A DNA stretch of 41,055 bases from Candidatus Absconditabacterales bacterium (GTDB lineage Bacteria > Patescibacteriota > Gracilibacteria > Absconditabacterales > Absconditicoccaceae): positions 1 through 41,055 of the forward strand of contig JALOAF010000008.1 in the NCBI GenBank assembly GCA_023228925.1, in the 5' to 3' direction. This document shows, in pieces, positions 1 to 10,731 of the stretch. A program made the translations under genes and the position numbers. The notes under the pieces are model-generated. The model searched no databases and had not been told where the DNA came from. It saw nothing but the letters and a program-made list of their open reading frames with translations. The first letter of the stretch is position 1. Each line of letters begins with the position of its first letter.

Positions 1-51
1 AAACAGAAAATATGATTACATAGATGATTAAAAAAAGAAAGAAAACTTAAA

Positions 52-702
52 TTAATAGATGATTTTCTCTCTAAATAACCACACAAAATCTTTAATTATA
101 CCAAAAATTTCATAGTCTTTTGGTGTCAATCATCATTCTGGTCAAACAATTCATATAATATCTGTTTGCAAATTATCTGAAGATTCTGTTTTTTGTTTTT
201 CTATATCAAAAACTATAATTTTCTTGTTTTGAATTATCGAAGAAAGCTCTTTTACAAACTCTATTTTTGGAAGATTCCATCATCGAGATTGTTCTACAGC
301 TTCTTTACTAATTTTTTGCAATCTTTCTCATTTTTTCTTGTTCCAGTCTCTCAATACAGATCTCTCACTGGCTCGAAAATATATTTCATTTATTCCAATT
401 TCAGAAAGTTTTTGAACAATCAGCTCAGCTTTTGTCCATCTATTTGGCATAGCAACAATCATTCATAAGTTTTTATTGTCTAAAGAATTTTCGACTTGTA
501 AAATAGTTTTCAAAATTTTTCAGCTAAGAGAAATGTTGTCCCAACTAGAAATCTCTAAATGATATCTTGTGTTTTCTTTTTGCACAAAAATTTTATCTCA
601 TATTTTCATTCTAAGTACTTTTCTAACTTGCTCCAAAAGCTCCAAATCAGAAACTATTAAAAAATCTCATTTTTTTTCAAATTCTGTAATAAACAATTGC
701 AT
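52..702 (-). CDS. rsmE: 16S rRNA (uracil-1498-N3)-methyltransferase RsmE
   Basis: With TGA read as Gly this is a 216-aa protein. RsmE is a SPOUT-family enzyme that methylates N3 of U1498 in 16S rRNA, using SAM. Seen: PNRWTKAELIVQKLSEIG matches the family's start of the SPOUT domain, EAVEQS follows, and GIVGPEGGLT (two of its glycines on TGA) is the SAM-binding knot signature. The start is the first ATG upstream of the N-terminal OB-like region. The C-terminus looks short: after GPEGGLT the usual LGxxILRxETA ending of the knot is not recognisable and the frame closes within about 30 residues. A frameshift near the end or a diverged tail are both possible. The gene diverges from the DJ-1 gene at 852. 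Family assignment is firm; activity is less certain because of the tail. Confidence 0.88.
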
Positions 703-727
703 AATATCTTTTTAGAATTTAAACGCT

Positions 728-749
728 AATAGACCCCGGGGTCTGTTAC
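728..749. promoter_or_regulatory. GC-rich palindrome between divergent genes
   Basis: A 22-bp near-perfect inverted repeat with core AGACCCCGGGGTCT (731-744), extended by TAA/TTA arms with one mismatched pair. It lies between the start of rsmE (-) and the DJ-1 gene (+) in very AT-rich DNA. It could be an operator for a dimeric regulator or a small hairpin element. No T-run follows, so it is not an ordinary terminator. Confidence 0.5.
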
Positions 750-791
750 CATTTAAACAATATTTTTTTCAAAACTAAAATCCACTAAAAT

Positions 792-819
792 TTGAAATTG
801 ATTTTGAAATAAGTATAAA
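792..819 (+). promoter_or_regulatory. Possible sigma-70-type promoter of the DJ-1 gene
   Basis: TTGAAA (792-797) and TATAAA (814-819) are separated by 16 bp, about 33 bp upstream of the ATG at 852. The match is fair, but the background is AT-rich, so chance is possible. Confidence 0.35.
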
Positions 820-851
820 AGCTCTAGTTTTAACAGTAAACATTATTCCAA

Positions 852-1364
852 ATGGCAAAAGCACTTATAGTAATAGCAAACAACTGATTCCAGGACTATG
901 AATTTGGAGTCCCTTTTGATCTACTAACAAATGCTTGAGTAAATGTCAGCATATGAGCATGAAAAATCTGAGAATGTATTTGAGTTTTTGGTTCCAAAAC
1001 TATCGCTGATATAGCTTTGGAAAAAGTACAATGAGCCAATTATGATATGGTTTTATTTATAGGATGAGGAGGAGCTTATTCCCAATATTTTTGAAATAAA
1101 GAGTATCTCAGAATCGCAAAAGAAGCAAAAAAAATATGAGCTATCTGTATTACACCCATGATACTAAGCGCCTCCGGGGTATTTAACGGGAAAACAGTCA
1201 CTTCACGAGATCAAAATTGAGTTCAAAAGAAATTTATTCAAAATAATTGAGGATTTTGGGTAGATAAAAATGTAGTGGTTTCGGGGAACATTATCACAGC
1301 CAACGGCCCAGATTCAGCAAAAGAATTTGCTGAAAAATGTTTGGAACTAATCAGAAAAGATTAG
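852..1364 (+). CDS. DJ-1/PfpI family protein
   Basis: A 170-aa single-domain protein of the class I glutamine-amidotransferase-like DJ-1/PfpI fold; members act as deglycases, chaperones or proteases. Seen: the N-terminal strand MAKALIVIANNGFQDYE carries the conserved acidic residue; the nucleophile elbow is GAICITP with Cys99; the C-terminal VVVSGNIITANGP is typical. Twelve glycines are written TGA, so in the standard code the gene would be shattered. Codon 119 is CGA in GKTVTS[CGA], where relatives have GKKATVW, which suggests Trp. The start is the only ATG in front of the first beta strand. The cellular substrate cannot be told from sequence. Confidence 0.9.
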
Positions 1365-1405
1365 AAATAAAAAATTAAAGCTTAAAAAATAAAGTGCTTT
1401 TTATT

Positions 1406-1583
1406 ATTCTGAGCTAGCCCCCTTCGAGCGAAGTGAAGCCCCGATCTATCGGGGAACAAGGGGGGTTGGGGGGATCGTTTGCAGATCCTTTGTCATTCTG
1501 AGCAGCCCCCCTTCGAACGAAGTGAAGCCCCGATCTATCGGGGAACAAGGGGGGTTGGGGGGATCGTGTGCAGATCCTCCGTC
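1406..1583. repeat. Two tandem copies of an 89-bp unit with hairpin and G-runs
   Basis: Copy 1 covers 1406-1494 and copy 2 covers 1495-1583, nearly identical. Each begins ATTCTGAGC, contains GCGAAGTGAAG or a close variant, a perfect hairpin CCCCGATCTATCGGGG (1439-1454 and 1528-1543), then several G-runs of four to six. The 5' end matches the start of the palindromic element family found elsewhere in this window, so it looks like an expanded variant of that element. No credible gene lies here; the 92-aa open frame is repeat-derived. Confidence 0.85.
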
Positions 1584-1724
1584 ATTCTGAGCGTAGCGAA
1601 GAATCCATTGGCACACAGCCTTGTCATTCCGAAATGTTCTAAATGTGAGGAATCTTTTTTTAGATCTATCGCAACAATAACGACTCGAGATGACAAATCC
1701 GCAACAATATTCACTCGAGATGAC
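1581..1724. repeat. Palindromic intergenic elements (half of family A, then family B)
   Basis: 1581-1609 is the 5' half of element A (GTCATTCTGAGCGTAGCG...). 1623-1694 is element B: it starts GTCATTCCGAAA and ends TCGAGATGAC, so its ends can pair. The terminal CTCGAGATGAC segment is repeated at 1714-1724. These copies sit between the DJ-1 gene and the convergent SLH protein gene. Confidence 0.7.
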
Positions 1725-1776
1725 AATCCGCCAAATAAGCTTTCAAAGATGATCTAGCAAACATAAAAACACAGAA

Positions 1777-1803
1777 CAAAAAAACCCACTCTCATGGAGC
1801 GGG
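1777..1803 (-). terminator. Rho-independent terminator of the SLH protein gene
   Basis: On the minus strand CCCGCTC and GAGTGGG pair (one G-U) around a 5-nt loop and are followed by seven T. It lies 25 bp beyond the stop of the minus-strand gene at 1828. The plus strand also has a T-run but a poorer stem. Confidence 0.7.
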
Positions 1804-1827
1804 CCTTTTTTTAATAAAAAGATATTT

Positions 1828-4128
1828 CTATTTTTCTCAATCTGCTATTCTTTGTAGCATAATAAAAATATATCATCTAATCTCATCCATTGTAGGATTA
1901 GTGTTTTTAATATATCATCTTTCATGCATTTCTTTCATATGATTAGCAAAATAATTTCAAGAAGTGTTGTCTTGAGTCCATCCATACATCCTAGAAATAA
2001 CTGTCACCACTTCTGCTCTAGTTATTTTATTATTCGGTTGGAAAGTATCTCACATATTTTGTCACATCAATCCCATCCCACAAGCAAGTTTTGAAAAATT
2101 ACCAAGATCTCCAATACCATCAGTATCTGAGAAAGAACATTCTTCAAGTTTTGTTTGATCTATCTCTTTTTCCAATATTTTGATAGCATAAGTAGCGATC
2201 ATCTTCGCAAATTCTCATCTAGTCAAAGGATCTGAAATTCTAGCTTTTTCTACGGTATTCATAGTTGTTATCCCATTTTTTAGAGCAAACAAATATGCAT
2301 CATTTTGTTCTTTATCATAAGGAGAATCTTTAATCGCTTCTTGTAGCTGTTCTGCTGTAAAAGTAGATTCAGATTCAGTTTCTGTATTTTCTGTATTTTC
2401 TGTTTCTTCAGTTTTATCCTCTTTATTGTCGTTGTTTGTAGAAGAAGATGAACCTCCTCCCCCAGATGTTCTTTCTTTGATCAAATACTTAAATGTATTT
2501 TCATCTTGTACATTATGCATTGATCAATATTTTTTATTTTCAGATGTAATAGTATGATAAAAAGTAATAGTTTTTTTATTATTTTCTGCATCAAATTGAT
2601 CTATAAGCACTTTAGGAAGAGTAAGTTCCCATTTTTGATTATCACCTTCTTTAGTATATGTAGCAGTTATTCAAATTGCCTTTAGCACAAGTCATAATTG
2701 TAGACATTCAATATCACACTCTTCATAAAATGGTTCTTCTTCATTTGGAAATAAATGCCATTCGATAAGTTCCATTGAATCTAAAGATTCATTTTTACCA
2801 CCACTTAATAACCATCAAGTAAGAGTATTTAATAATTCTGAATTTAATTTTTCCTCAAGAACATCTTCGAAGTTAAATCTGTTATCTCAATCATAACTAT
2901 GATCAAACTCAATTCTATCAATATTTTTTCACTCTATTGTAATTTTAACATTACCATCTCTATCTCTTGTTATTTCTTTTGTATCAAAATCAGCTCATCA
3001 TTGAATTTTTAAATTAAGATCTCCCCATGCTCACTCAAAAGGAATATATCAAACATTTATAGTATGAGAACCACTTACAATTTCACTATTATTATCTCTC
3101 AAATTTACTACTGAAAAATCTAGTTTATATTCTCACTCTTTATCAGCAAATACATATGCTTTTAAATCAGTACTTTCATTTGCATAAAGATTAAATCAAG
3201 AATTTAGTGATCCCCATCACTGAGTAACAAGATCGTACCATTTATCATTAACTACAGAATAGAGAAATACTTGTAACTTTTCATCACTTAAAGAGTTTCA
3301 ATTCTTAGTTACTGATACATTATTCAATTTAGCAGCAGTGTATCATACATCTCAATTTGAATCACTTGCTTTTAAAGAAAGTTCTACTAAATGATCTGAC
3401 ATATCAACAGTACTACTGTCTCAAAAAATAGCAGTTTTTAATGCATTTATTGAATTTTCATTTGGTTGATTTAGATTTCAACCACTTCATAATACTGAAT
3501 TATTAGTTAAAATACCTTTAGCAGGAGGAAGATCAGTTTCTGAATTTGTTAAATCAAATTTGTAGCTAGATCTTTTGATTGTGAAGCTTTCTTCACCATA
3601 AGCTTCAGCTGAAGTATTCTGAGCATCTACAAGCTTTAAACTAAATTCAAGACCATTTTTTGACCAGTCAGTAACTTTTACATATACTGATCAAGTCATA
3701 TCTCATGTAATTGCACTTAATGGATGTCATTTCATACCATAAATTACAGGATCTGTAGTTTCATGATTTGCTGATTTCCAAGTAATATTTTTTCAATCTT
3801 CAGTATATGGATACCATACTTCTACTCACTCTGGAATAGTCATAATGGTATTTACAGTAATGCCATCTTCATTGTTATAATTATAAACTTCATCATCAAA
3901 AGTTGTTTTGATAGTTACTTCGTAGTCTACATCTGAATCAACTCAGCTAGGAAGAGCTATGGGATCAAATGGATTAGTTACATGTTTAACAGATTCAATT
4001 GTCCAATTTGGAGTAATTGTTGGCTCTGATGAGCCAGAATTAGCCCTAACTTGCTCAACATTGATCATTGGCGAAAACATCTGTAACAACAAAACAGAAG
4101 CCATCAGCCAAGTAAAAATTTTTTTCAT
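1828..4128 (-). CDS. Secreted protein with C-terminal SLH-like domains
   Basis: A 766-aa protein in code 25. Residues 1-29 form a classic signal peptide (Lys-Lys, hydrophobic core, VRA end). Residues about 30-550 are beta-rich, Ser/Thr-rich and unrecognised, probably immunoglobulin-like modules. Residues about 555-592 are a low-complexity linker: GGGGSSSS, then repeated TEN/TES acidic units. Residues about 600-766 resemble S-layer-homology modules, with ITTMNTVEKARISDPLTRGEF, FQPNNKITRAEVVTVISRMYGW and a final MLQRIAD block. The same C-terminal layout recurs in the protein at 27085-28515, so they are paralogous surface proteins. SLH modules normally bind cell-wall polymers, so I infer an envelope-attached role. 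The N-terminal function is unknown. Confidence 0.8.
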
Positions 4129-4609
4129 GATTGTGTAAATATAATATAAAAATTTTTAAGGATTAAAAAAAATACCTTATTATTTTTAATATAACAATCC
4201 CCCCCTTGTCAAGAGATTTTTTGCTTTAGTTTTAGCAACCAAGACCTAGGATATCAGCATTCCAACAAAAAAAACTATTCTCAATTTGAAATAGATACAT
4301 AATCTTGTGCTAATAATATGACCAAACACTGTCATTCTGAGCGGAGCGAAGAATCCATTTACTGTCATTTCGAAGTGCTCTATCTTGCGAGAAATCTTCC
4401 TGAATCCCCCCTTCCCCCCTTAATAAGGGGGGCTTTCAAACAACCCACTTTCTGTTAATGGATATTTCACCTTACAGGCTCAGTATGACCCCAGTGTTAT
4501 CTCATTCAAACAAACGAACACAAACAAAAAAGTTAAAACCATAAACTTCTTGATAAACTTTCCAAGTTTTTTATAAGTACATTAATTTACAATAATATTC
4601 CTATTTTTG
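4129..4609. other. Divergent intergenic spacer with a nested palindromic element
   Basis: The spacer lies between the SLH gene (-) and the exonuclease gene (+). Near 4200 a minus-strand TTGACA followed by a G-run may be a -35 box for the SLH gene, but no well-spaced -10 is clear. 4331-4489 holds element A: GTCATTCTGAGCGGAGCG at the left, and AATGGATATTTC with a terminal GTATGAC at the right. The left half of element B (from 4364) and a C-run/G-run hairpin (around 4404-4433) are inserted inside it. No gene is seen. Confidence 0.6.
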
Positions 4610-6763
4610 ATGTTGAATAAAAACTTTAGATATCTTGCATTGGATTTTGAAACCACAGGCTTGGATCCAAAAAAAGACGAAGCAATCCAAATAGGATTAG
4701 CAGAAATTGATATAAATTGAAAAATAATAAAAGAATTTAAATCTTTTTTAAAACCACAAAAAGATATCAAAGAACTCAAAGATTTAGTTGCTTATATCAC
4801 TTGAATATCTTTAGACGATTTACAGAAAGCTCCTAGTATTTTTGATTTACAAAAAGAAATTTTTGATTTTTTTGGCGAAAATGTGATCTTGATATGACAC
4901 AACATCCAATTTGATATAGATTTTATCAAAAAGTATTTCCCAGATATACAATACTATGATCAAATAGATAGCATGTATTTATCTCAAAATTTTGTCCACT
5001 TTGCTCCTAGCTATGCTTTGGATGTACTAGTGGAATACCTATTTACAAAAAAAGAATTCAAAACAATTTTTCAAGATATACACAAAGTTCCTGACTTCAA
5101 TTCTCAAAATGCTCATGATGCACTATTTGATTCCAAAAACTCACTATGCTTATTTGTTTATATAATACAAGATATCTTATTTTTGATAAAAACTTACCCC
5201 ATTTTGTCTAATTTTGTCCAAAAAAATCTATGATTATATCACAAAATATTAAATTACAAAGCAGACCGGGCTGACAAAAAAAACTGAAAATTGGAACTAC
5301 CAAATCTAGAAAAACAATTCCCAGCTGATATTTCTTTGAAATCTAAAAACAAAATAAATTTGAGAGACTTCAAACACAAAAAAAAATATTTCATATGAAA
5401 TGTCGACATCAATACAATAATTGCTACTATTGTGTGATCAAATAAGGATGTGATTTTATCTTTTGCCAGTGTAGCAAAACTCAATATTGTAAAAAATATT
5501 TTAAATGATATGTGAATGAAAAATATAGGTTTTGTGAGGGGGAATTTAATTATCAACAAAGCTAGATTCAAAACATTTTTGAATAAAGAAAACTTTTCTG
5601 ATAATGAGCTTTTGTTTATTTTCAAATACATGTCTCATCTTAGACACAAGATGTCTATATTGGATTTAAACACAAAATTTGATTTCAAAATAAACTATTA
5701 TATCCAAGACGAAAGAAAAAACAAAAAACATCCCGTAATCCTAACTACTCATTGAGGTTTGTTTACAATTTTAAATGAAGAAAAACATCTTTACTACAAC
5801 TATGATGTCTGTTTTTTTGATCCAGAAATGTGGTATAGATCTTACAATTCTTTTTTATCTAATAGCTATGATTTATATTCAAGTTTAAATTTTTTGGAAA
5901 GCTTGTACTACAAGTATACTTTAGATAATCAAGAAAACACAAAAGAACTTTTAGAAAATTTTGCAAGATTTTTTGAAATTTTTATGGGAGTTTTGTTTGC
6001 TGAAACAAAAAAACATTTTATAGATGTGCAAGACAACTATATTACACTAAATCCAATTATAGATCATATAAATTTTCATGAAACAAACTCCTTAATCAAA
6101 CAATTTGACAAACATAAAATTTTGTTGGAATCCAATTTAGATAGTGGAGATTTTGAAAAATTGTGGTGAGGAATAGATAAAATGTTTGATATTTTATCTG
6201 GACTATTGCAGGTAAACAAAGTAATGTATGGCCAATCAGATTTTTATTTCACTTATTGAGAAGCTATAAAATTTACAAATCGAGATGAGTTTTCAGACAT
6301 ATTTGCATCTCATACTTTATTTTTATCAAATTTTGACAAATCTTGTGATAGCATAACAAACAACGACGATTTAAAACAAAAACTCAGTTTCAAAAAAATA
6401 TGAGATATGGACAATGTTGTAAACTTTATAAATAAAGAATTATCAGAAAGCCCAAACAAAACCTTTTTTGTATTATCTAGCATAAAATCAGAATCAAAAG
6501 AACTTTTTGAAAAAATGTATACAAATTGATTGGATCAAAAAGCTCTATTGTTAATCGAAAATATCACCTGATCTTTATGAAAAAACATCTTTAAATCCAA
6601 AAATAATGGCCCAAAAATTATTGTAGGTGGATACAGTTTTTTTCTACGATTATTATCCAATAAAATTGATATTGACATTTATGTGAATTTCAATATAAAA
6701 TGAAAGATGTCAGAATATCTTTTAAATGATATGCAACGATATGCCAAATCTAAAAAACAATAA
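4610..6763 (+). CDS. DEDDh 3'-5' exonuclease fused to a degenerate DinG-like region
   Basis: A 717-aa protein. Residues 8-190 are a complete DnaQ/RNase T-type exonuclease: D12-F-E14-TTG (ExoI), GHNIQFD with D102 (ExoII), and H169-DALF-D174 (ExoIII). Residues about 200-717 resemble a DinG/XPD-family helicase in layout: VILTTHGG at about 378 looks like the VxxTNHxxL motif, CFFDPEMW sits where a DEAH box might lie, and KIIVGGYSFF near the end looks like the late motif VI region. I see no Walker A (GxGKT) and no true DEAH, so ATPase activity is doubtful. Exonuclease-DinG fusions are known in Firmicutes; here the helicase half seems decayed. The start is ATG 4610; TTG 4613 is an alternative. The 3' end overlaps the next gene by 23 bp. 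Confidence 0.78.
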
Positions 6764-7715
6764 AAAGCTATTTATTCTACTAAAGTTTGTATGAGCTGTA
6801 ATCATTTTATATTTATGAATCAAGCTTAGCGTTTATTTTATAGGAGAAAAGGTAGACATAGTAGATGAGCAACTTTACATTAGCTGATCTTCAAGTGTAG
6901 AAGAATTTGATGAATCTTGGAAAGATTTATTGGAAAAACATGAAATTGCTGAAATAGAACAAACGGAGGCGATTGATAATTACAAAGATTTAGAATGAGA
7001 AGAAAATGAATATCTAATGAAATTTCAGGCTGTTTGTCTGTCCAATATTTCTTTATGTGCAAAAATAAAATTCCAATGAGAGTTTGATATAAAAGATAAG
7101 TATATGTACTTAGCAAGCTCTATATATGTTTTAAAACATATAGAAAACACACAACAATTTGGAAAAACGGTAAAACAACAACTCAAAAAAATCAATATAA
7201 ACAATGAAACTAGTACTAGAAGATGATTTGCAAATTGGGATACTATTACAATAAATTTATGAATGGTAAAATCTTATGTTGAATTTTTAGAGCTTGTTTC
7301 TCATGAAATGTGACATGTAGTAGATTTGGGTATGATTAGATGATTTAGTAATCAAAAAGATTGAAATTATACAGAGTTCGGAAAAAGGGTTTTTGAAATA
7401 GATGATCCTTCTATAGTTTTTTACAAATTATCTTGGCAAAACGAAAAAATTAGAAAATCTAATGCCACAAAAGAAGATTTTTGTAGTAGTTATGGTATGA
7501 CAGATCCTTTTGAAGATTTTGCAGAATGTCACAATTTATATCTAAATCATAATGCTATATTTGCTTATCGAGCCCAAAACAATGAAATAATGAAACAAAA
7601 ATATAATTTTATAGCAAATTTGTATGGTGGAAAATATTTATTTGATTCTAGCACAGATTTAAATAAAGCAAAATTAAACTGAAATTGGAGACCTTGGGAT
7701 ACTACAAAAATGTAA
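6741..7715 (+). CDS. Membrane-anchored gluzincin-type zinc metalloprotease
   Basis: A 324-aa protein. Residues 10-32 form one N-terminal membrane segment after a basic start, so the catalytic domain is probably extracytoplasmic. The zinc site is H188-E-M-G-H192, preceded by ELVS and followed by VVDLG. The third ligand is probably E258 or E262 in DPFEDFAEC, a typical downstream helix of gluzincins; NLYLNH follows. G191 is encoded by TGA, so in the standard code the active site would be interrupted. The start ATG 6741 lies inside the preceding gene (23-bp overlap) and is preferred because only it includes the membrane anchor. The substrate is unknown. The enzyme heads a run of secreted-protein genes and may process cell-surface or host proteins (inference). 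Confidence 0.8.
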
Positions 7716-7765
7716 AAACATTTTATTTAGAGCAAAAAGGACTAAAATATATAGATTGTCAAGTT

Positions 7766-7800
7766 AAGGCTAACTTTAAGGTTGGCTTTTTTTTGTTTTT
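7766..7800 (+). terminator. Rho-independent terminator after the metalloprotease gene
   Basis: AAGGCTAAC (7766-7774) pairs with GTTGGCTTT (7781-7789), allowing G-U pairs, around a 6-nt loop. A T-rich run to 7800 follows. It separates the metalloprotease from the secreted-protein genes that start at 7852. Confidence 0.75.
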
Positions 7801-7851
7801 TTATTATTTTGATTATAATTAAAGTAGTTTTAGAAAACGATTTAATATTAC

Positions 7852-9561
7852 ATGAAAAAACTAAAAAAAATAATAATATATACAATTACATTTATTTATG
7901 TTTTTCAAAATATTTTTTTTGATATTAGTTTTGCTTCAGATGTAAAAATTTTGGAAGCAATAGATGGGTCCTGTATATCTCATGGGATATGATATAAGTT
8001 TGATAAAAACAAAAACTGATGTGTTTGTGAAAATCCAGCACAAAACAACGAATGCAAAGATAATTTTGTCGAAAATGAATATTGATGTTGTATTGGCTCT
8101 TGTGGTGTTTGTTCTTCAAGTTCTGTAGAATTCCAAAAATACATAAATTTCCAAATAGAACTATTTGGTCTATTACTAAACGATTTAAATAGGGACCAAG
8201 AAGACGAACAAAATCTTTCTTTTAAACAAGGGGGAATATTTAGTTCCAATTTATTGTCTATTCCTGTAAAAATATGAAAATCCTTTACTAAAATATGGAA
8301 ATCCTTTACTAAAATATTTAGAAAAGTTGGACAAGAATATGTTGATACAGCAAATGCAATAAAAATGTGAAGCATTATGGTAACATCTATTATAACAGAA
8401 TCTAGAAAAGACAGCTGAGGCTGATTTTTGATTTTATTTAAAAATAGAGCTATTCTTAGAGAACGAAATACTATAGAAGAGCTAGATCTAGTAATTTATG
8501 ATTTAATGCGAGATTTTAGTGACAACTGAAAACGAAACAAAGAAATTTCCAACGATCTAAAAAGAGAAGTAGAAAATTTAGCCAAAAAATATATCAAAAC
8601 AAATCAAAACCAAAGATGAATGTTTGAGGAGTTTTATTTCCAATGAAGCATAAAAAACAAAGACATAATAAATGTTTCAAAAAAAATCAACTCCTTAATG
8701 AAAAACTTTTTGTTAACATGAAAAAAAGGAAGTTCATTTATGAAAAGTTTTGAAAAAGAATTTTCAAGAGGAAATCTTGTTGTACAATTTAGTAAACAAC
8801 GACAAGAAAACATAATAGAAGATTATATTTGTGCTAGACAACTTAATGCTTGCAAAAGTGACCTTAGTCATCTAGTCAAAACAGATAGCTTTAAAAACAC
8901 TCTTACTGAGTCTATGAATATCATAAAAAAAGCTAACAAAGATTTACTAGAAATCTTCATTGATCGAAAAGAACGCAAAGACAAAGACTCAAATCCTTTT
9001 GGACTAACAGAAAAGCAGATTGAATTACTAAGAACAGTTTATGGAATAAATACCTCTAAAATAACTAAAGAACAGTGAGTTTGACTAAAAACTTTTTTTA
9101 GTGAAGATAGAAATGTTCGAGACAATATTAAAAACGGAATAAAATTAGGGTTTTCTGATTATGCAACAAAAAAACAAGAAAAAGAGGAACAAAAAAATAA
9201 AGAAGAGATAAAAAAACAAGAACAAGATAAAAAACACATTGAAAGTTTATCAAAAGAAGAGAGAGAAAAACTTTTAAAAATTCTAGAAAAAGAAGCTGAA
9301 GAAAGCCAAAAAAAAGATCTAACATCAGCATTAACAAACACCATGAAAATTGTTTTAAATGAAAAAGATAAAGATAAAAATACAATTGTATTTTATAGCA
9401 CAAATTCTAGTAATAAATATTTTACAGAAACATTAAAACTAATTCAAAATATCATAGAAGTAGATATTTGAAAAAAAGACACAAAAGGATTGGTTAAATA
9501 TTTATGAGAAGCCTGTGTATCTCAATGTAAAAACAAATGAACATCTAATTGTTTTAAATAA
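7852..9561 (+). CDS. Secreted Cys-containing protein of unknown function
   Basis: A 569-aa protein that I do not recognise. Residues 1-28 are a signal peptide. Residues about 40-85 hold a cluster of cysteines (GCVCENP, ECKDNF, YGCCIGSCGVC), likely disulfide-bonded. Residues about 143-157 contain a 7-residue tandem repeat KSFTKIW, from a 21-nt DNA duplication. The middle is helical and charged. Residues about 438-490 are a Lys/Glu/Gln-rich stretch likely to form a coiled coil. Two cysteines (AC, QC) precede the end. The gene is followed after 15 bp by another secreted protein, so it probably opens an operon of exported proteins. No enzyme motif is visible. Confidence 0.75.
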
Positions 9562-9576
9562 TTCTAAAGCAAAACC

Positions 9577-10731
9577 ATGAACAGAAAAAAAAAGATAATA
9601 TACAAAGTACTTATACTACTACTAACAAGTGTATGAATTTCTTTTTTTCCTATTTTAGCAGAAAATCTTAGTTGCGATAGCATGGTTTTGGTATTAAACT
9701 CAAAATTTACTAACTTATCTGAAATGTGAAGCATAAAAAGCATAAGCCAAAATTTTTGTGAACAAATACATAATTCTAAATGTGACGACAATATCAACAC
9801 TTATGATTCCGACTATTTTGATGCAAATCAGTCAGTATTTTTAACTTTATTGTGTGATAATGTTGATAAATGACAAAATTTTACATTTATAAACAGAACA
9901 TGAAGTGAATCTATTTTAAAGAAAAAAACTTTTTTTGATTTTAATATTTATAATATGGAAGTAGATGGCACTGACAATTGTAGTTCAAAAACAAACATGA
10001 ATTGATGTGACTTTTCCAAACACTTAGCAAAAATATTTAATGAAATTATAAACGATTATTTTAATATATGACAAACTAGAATATATGGAATAAGGGAGTT
10101 TCAAGAAAATTTTGATGCCAGCATATCTGCTAACGAATTTTCTAATGAAAATTTTCTTATAAAAGTTTGTGATCCAAATAATAAAGAGTATTATAAAAAA
10201 TCTTGTAAATATTTAAAAAATTATATGAAAACCGCTAATAAACTATTATCAAAAACTAAAGTTATTAATGTTAAAAAACTAACAGAACAAAACAACGACT
10301 GGGATTGTGACAATAAATTTTCAGAAAACATTTTATATTGTGGTTTGTTGGGAAGCGATAATAACTTTAATGATGATTTTTTAAATTTAATTTATAATGA
10401 ATATTTGTGGTATCGTCTATTTATGGAATATTATAGTAGCAATCTATCTACAAATTCTAAGCTGTCACATATAAAATCAAATTCAGATACAGAAAAACTA
10501 GCAGACAATAAAGAAAAAATCATTTGAATACAACAAAATAATATAAAAATTAGAGAAGCATTAAGTAGTTCTTTAACAAGCTTATCTGAAATATCTCAAA
10601 CATTTCCATTACACATATGATTTACAATGTATCAAGAAATTACAAACCTATTTATGAAAGAATTATCTAAAATATATCCTCCCATTAGGACTTTAGCTGA
10701 TAAACTTAGAAATGTTCAAAAAGCAGAATAA
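9577..10731 (+). CDS. Secreted protein of unknown function
   Basis: A 384-aa protein that I do not recognise. Residues 1-29 are a signal peptide with a basic start (MNRKKK) and an ILAE end. The rest has many scattered cysteines (SCDS, FCEQ, KCDD, LLCD, NCSS, GCDF, VCDP, SCKY, DWDCDN, YCGL), which suits an oxidised extracellular domain, and is Asn/Asp/Tyr-rich. The last hundred residues are helical. It overlaps the next gene by 20 bp and follows the previous one after 15 bp, so the three are probably co-transcribed. No catalytic motif is seen. It is likely lineage-specific. Confidence 0.75.

Noticed and set aside
1479..1757. 92-aa open frame on the plus strand
   Set aside because: It lies wholly within tandem and palindromic repeat DNA and its peptide repeats those elements; no protein-like features.
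4610..6763. Several separate short genes or a pseudogene with many stops
   Set aside because: All internal stops are TGA and fall at glycine-like positions; with code 25 the frame is continuous and conserved motifs line up. The same applies to the other apparently broken genes.
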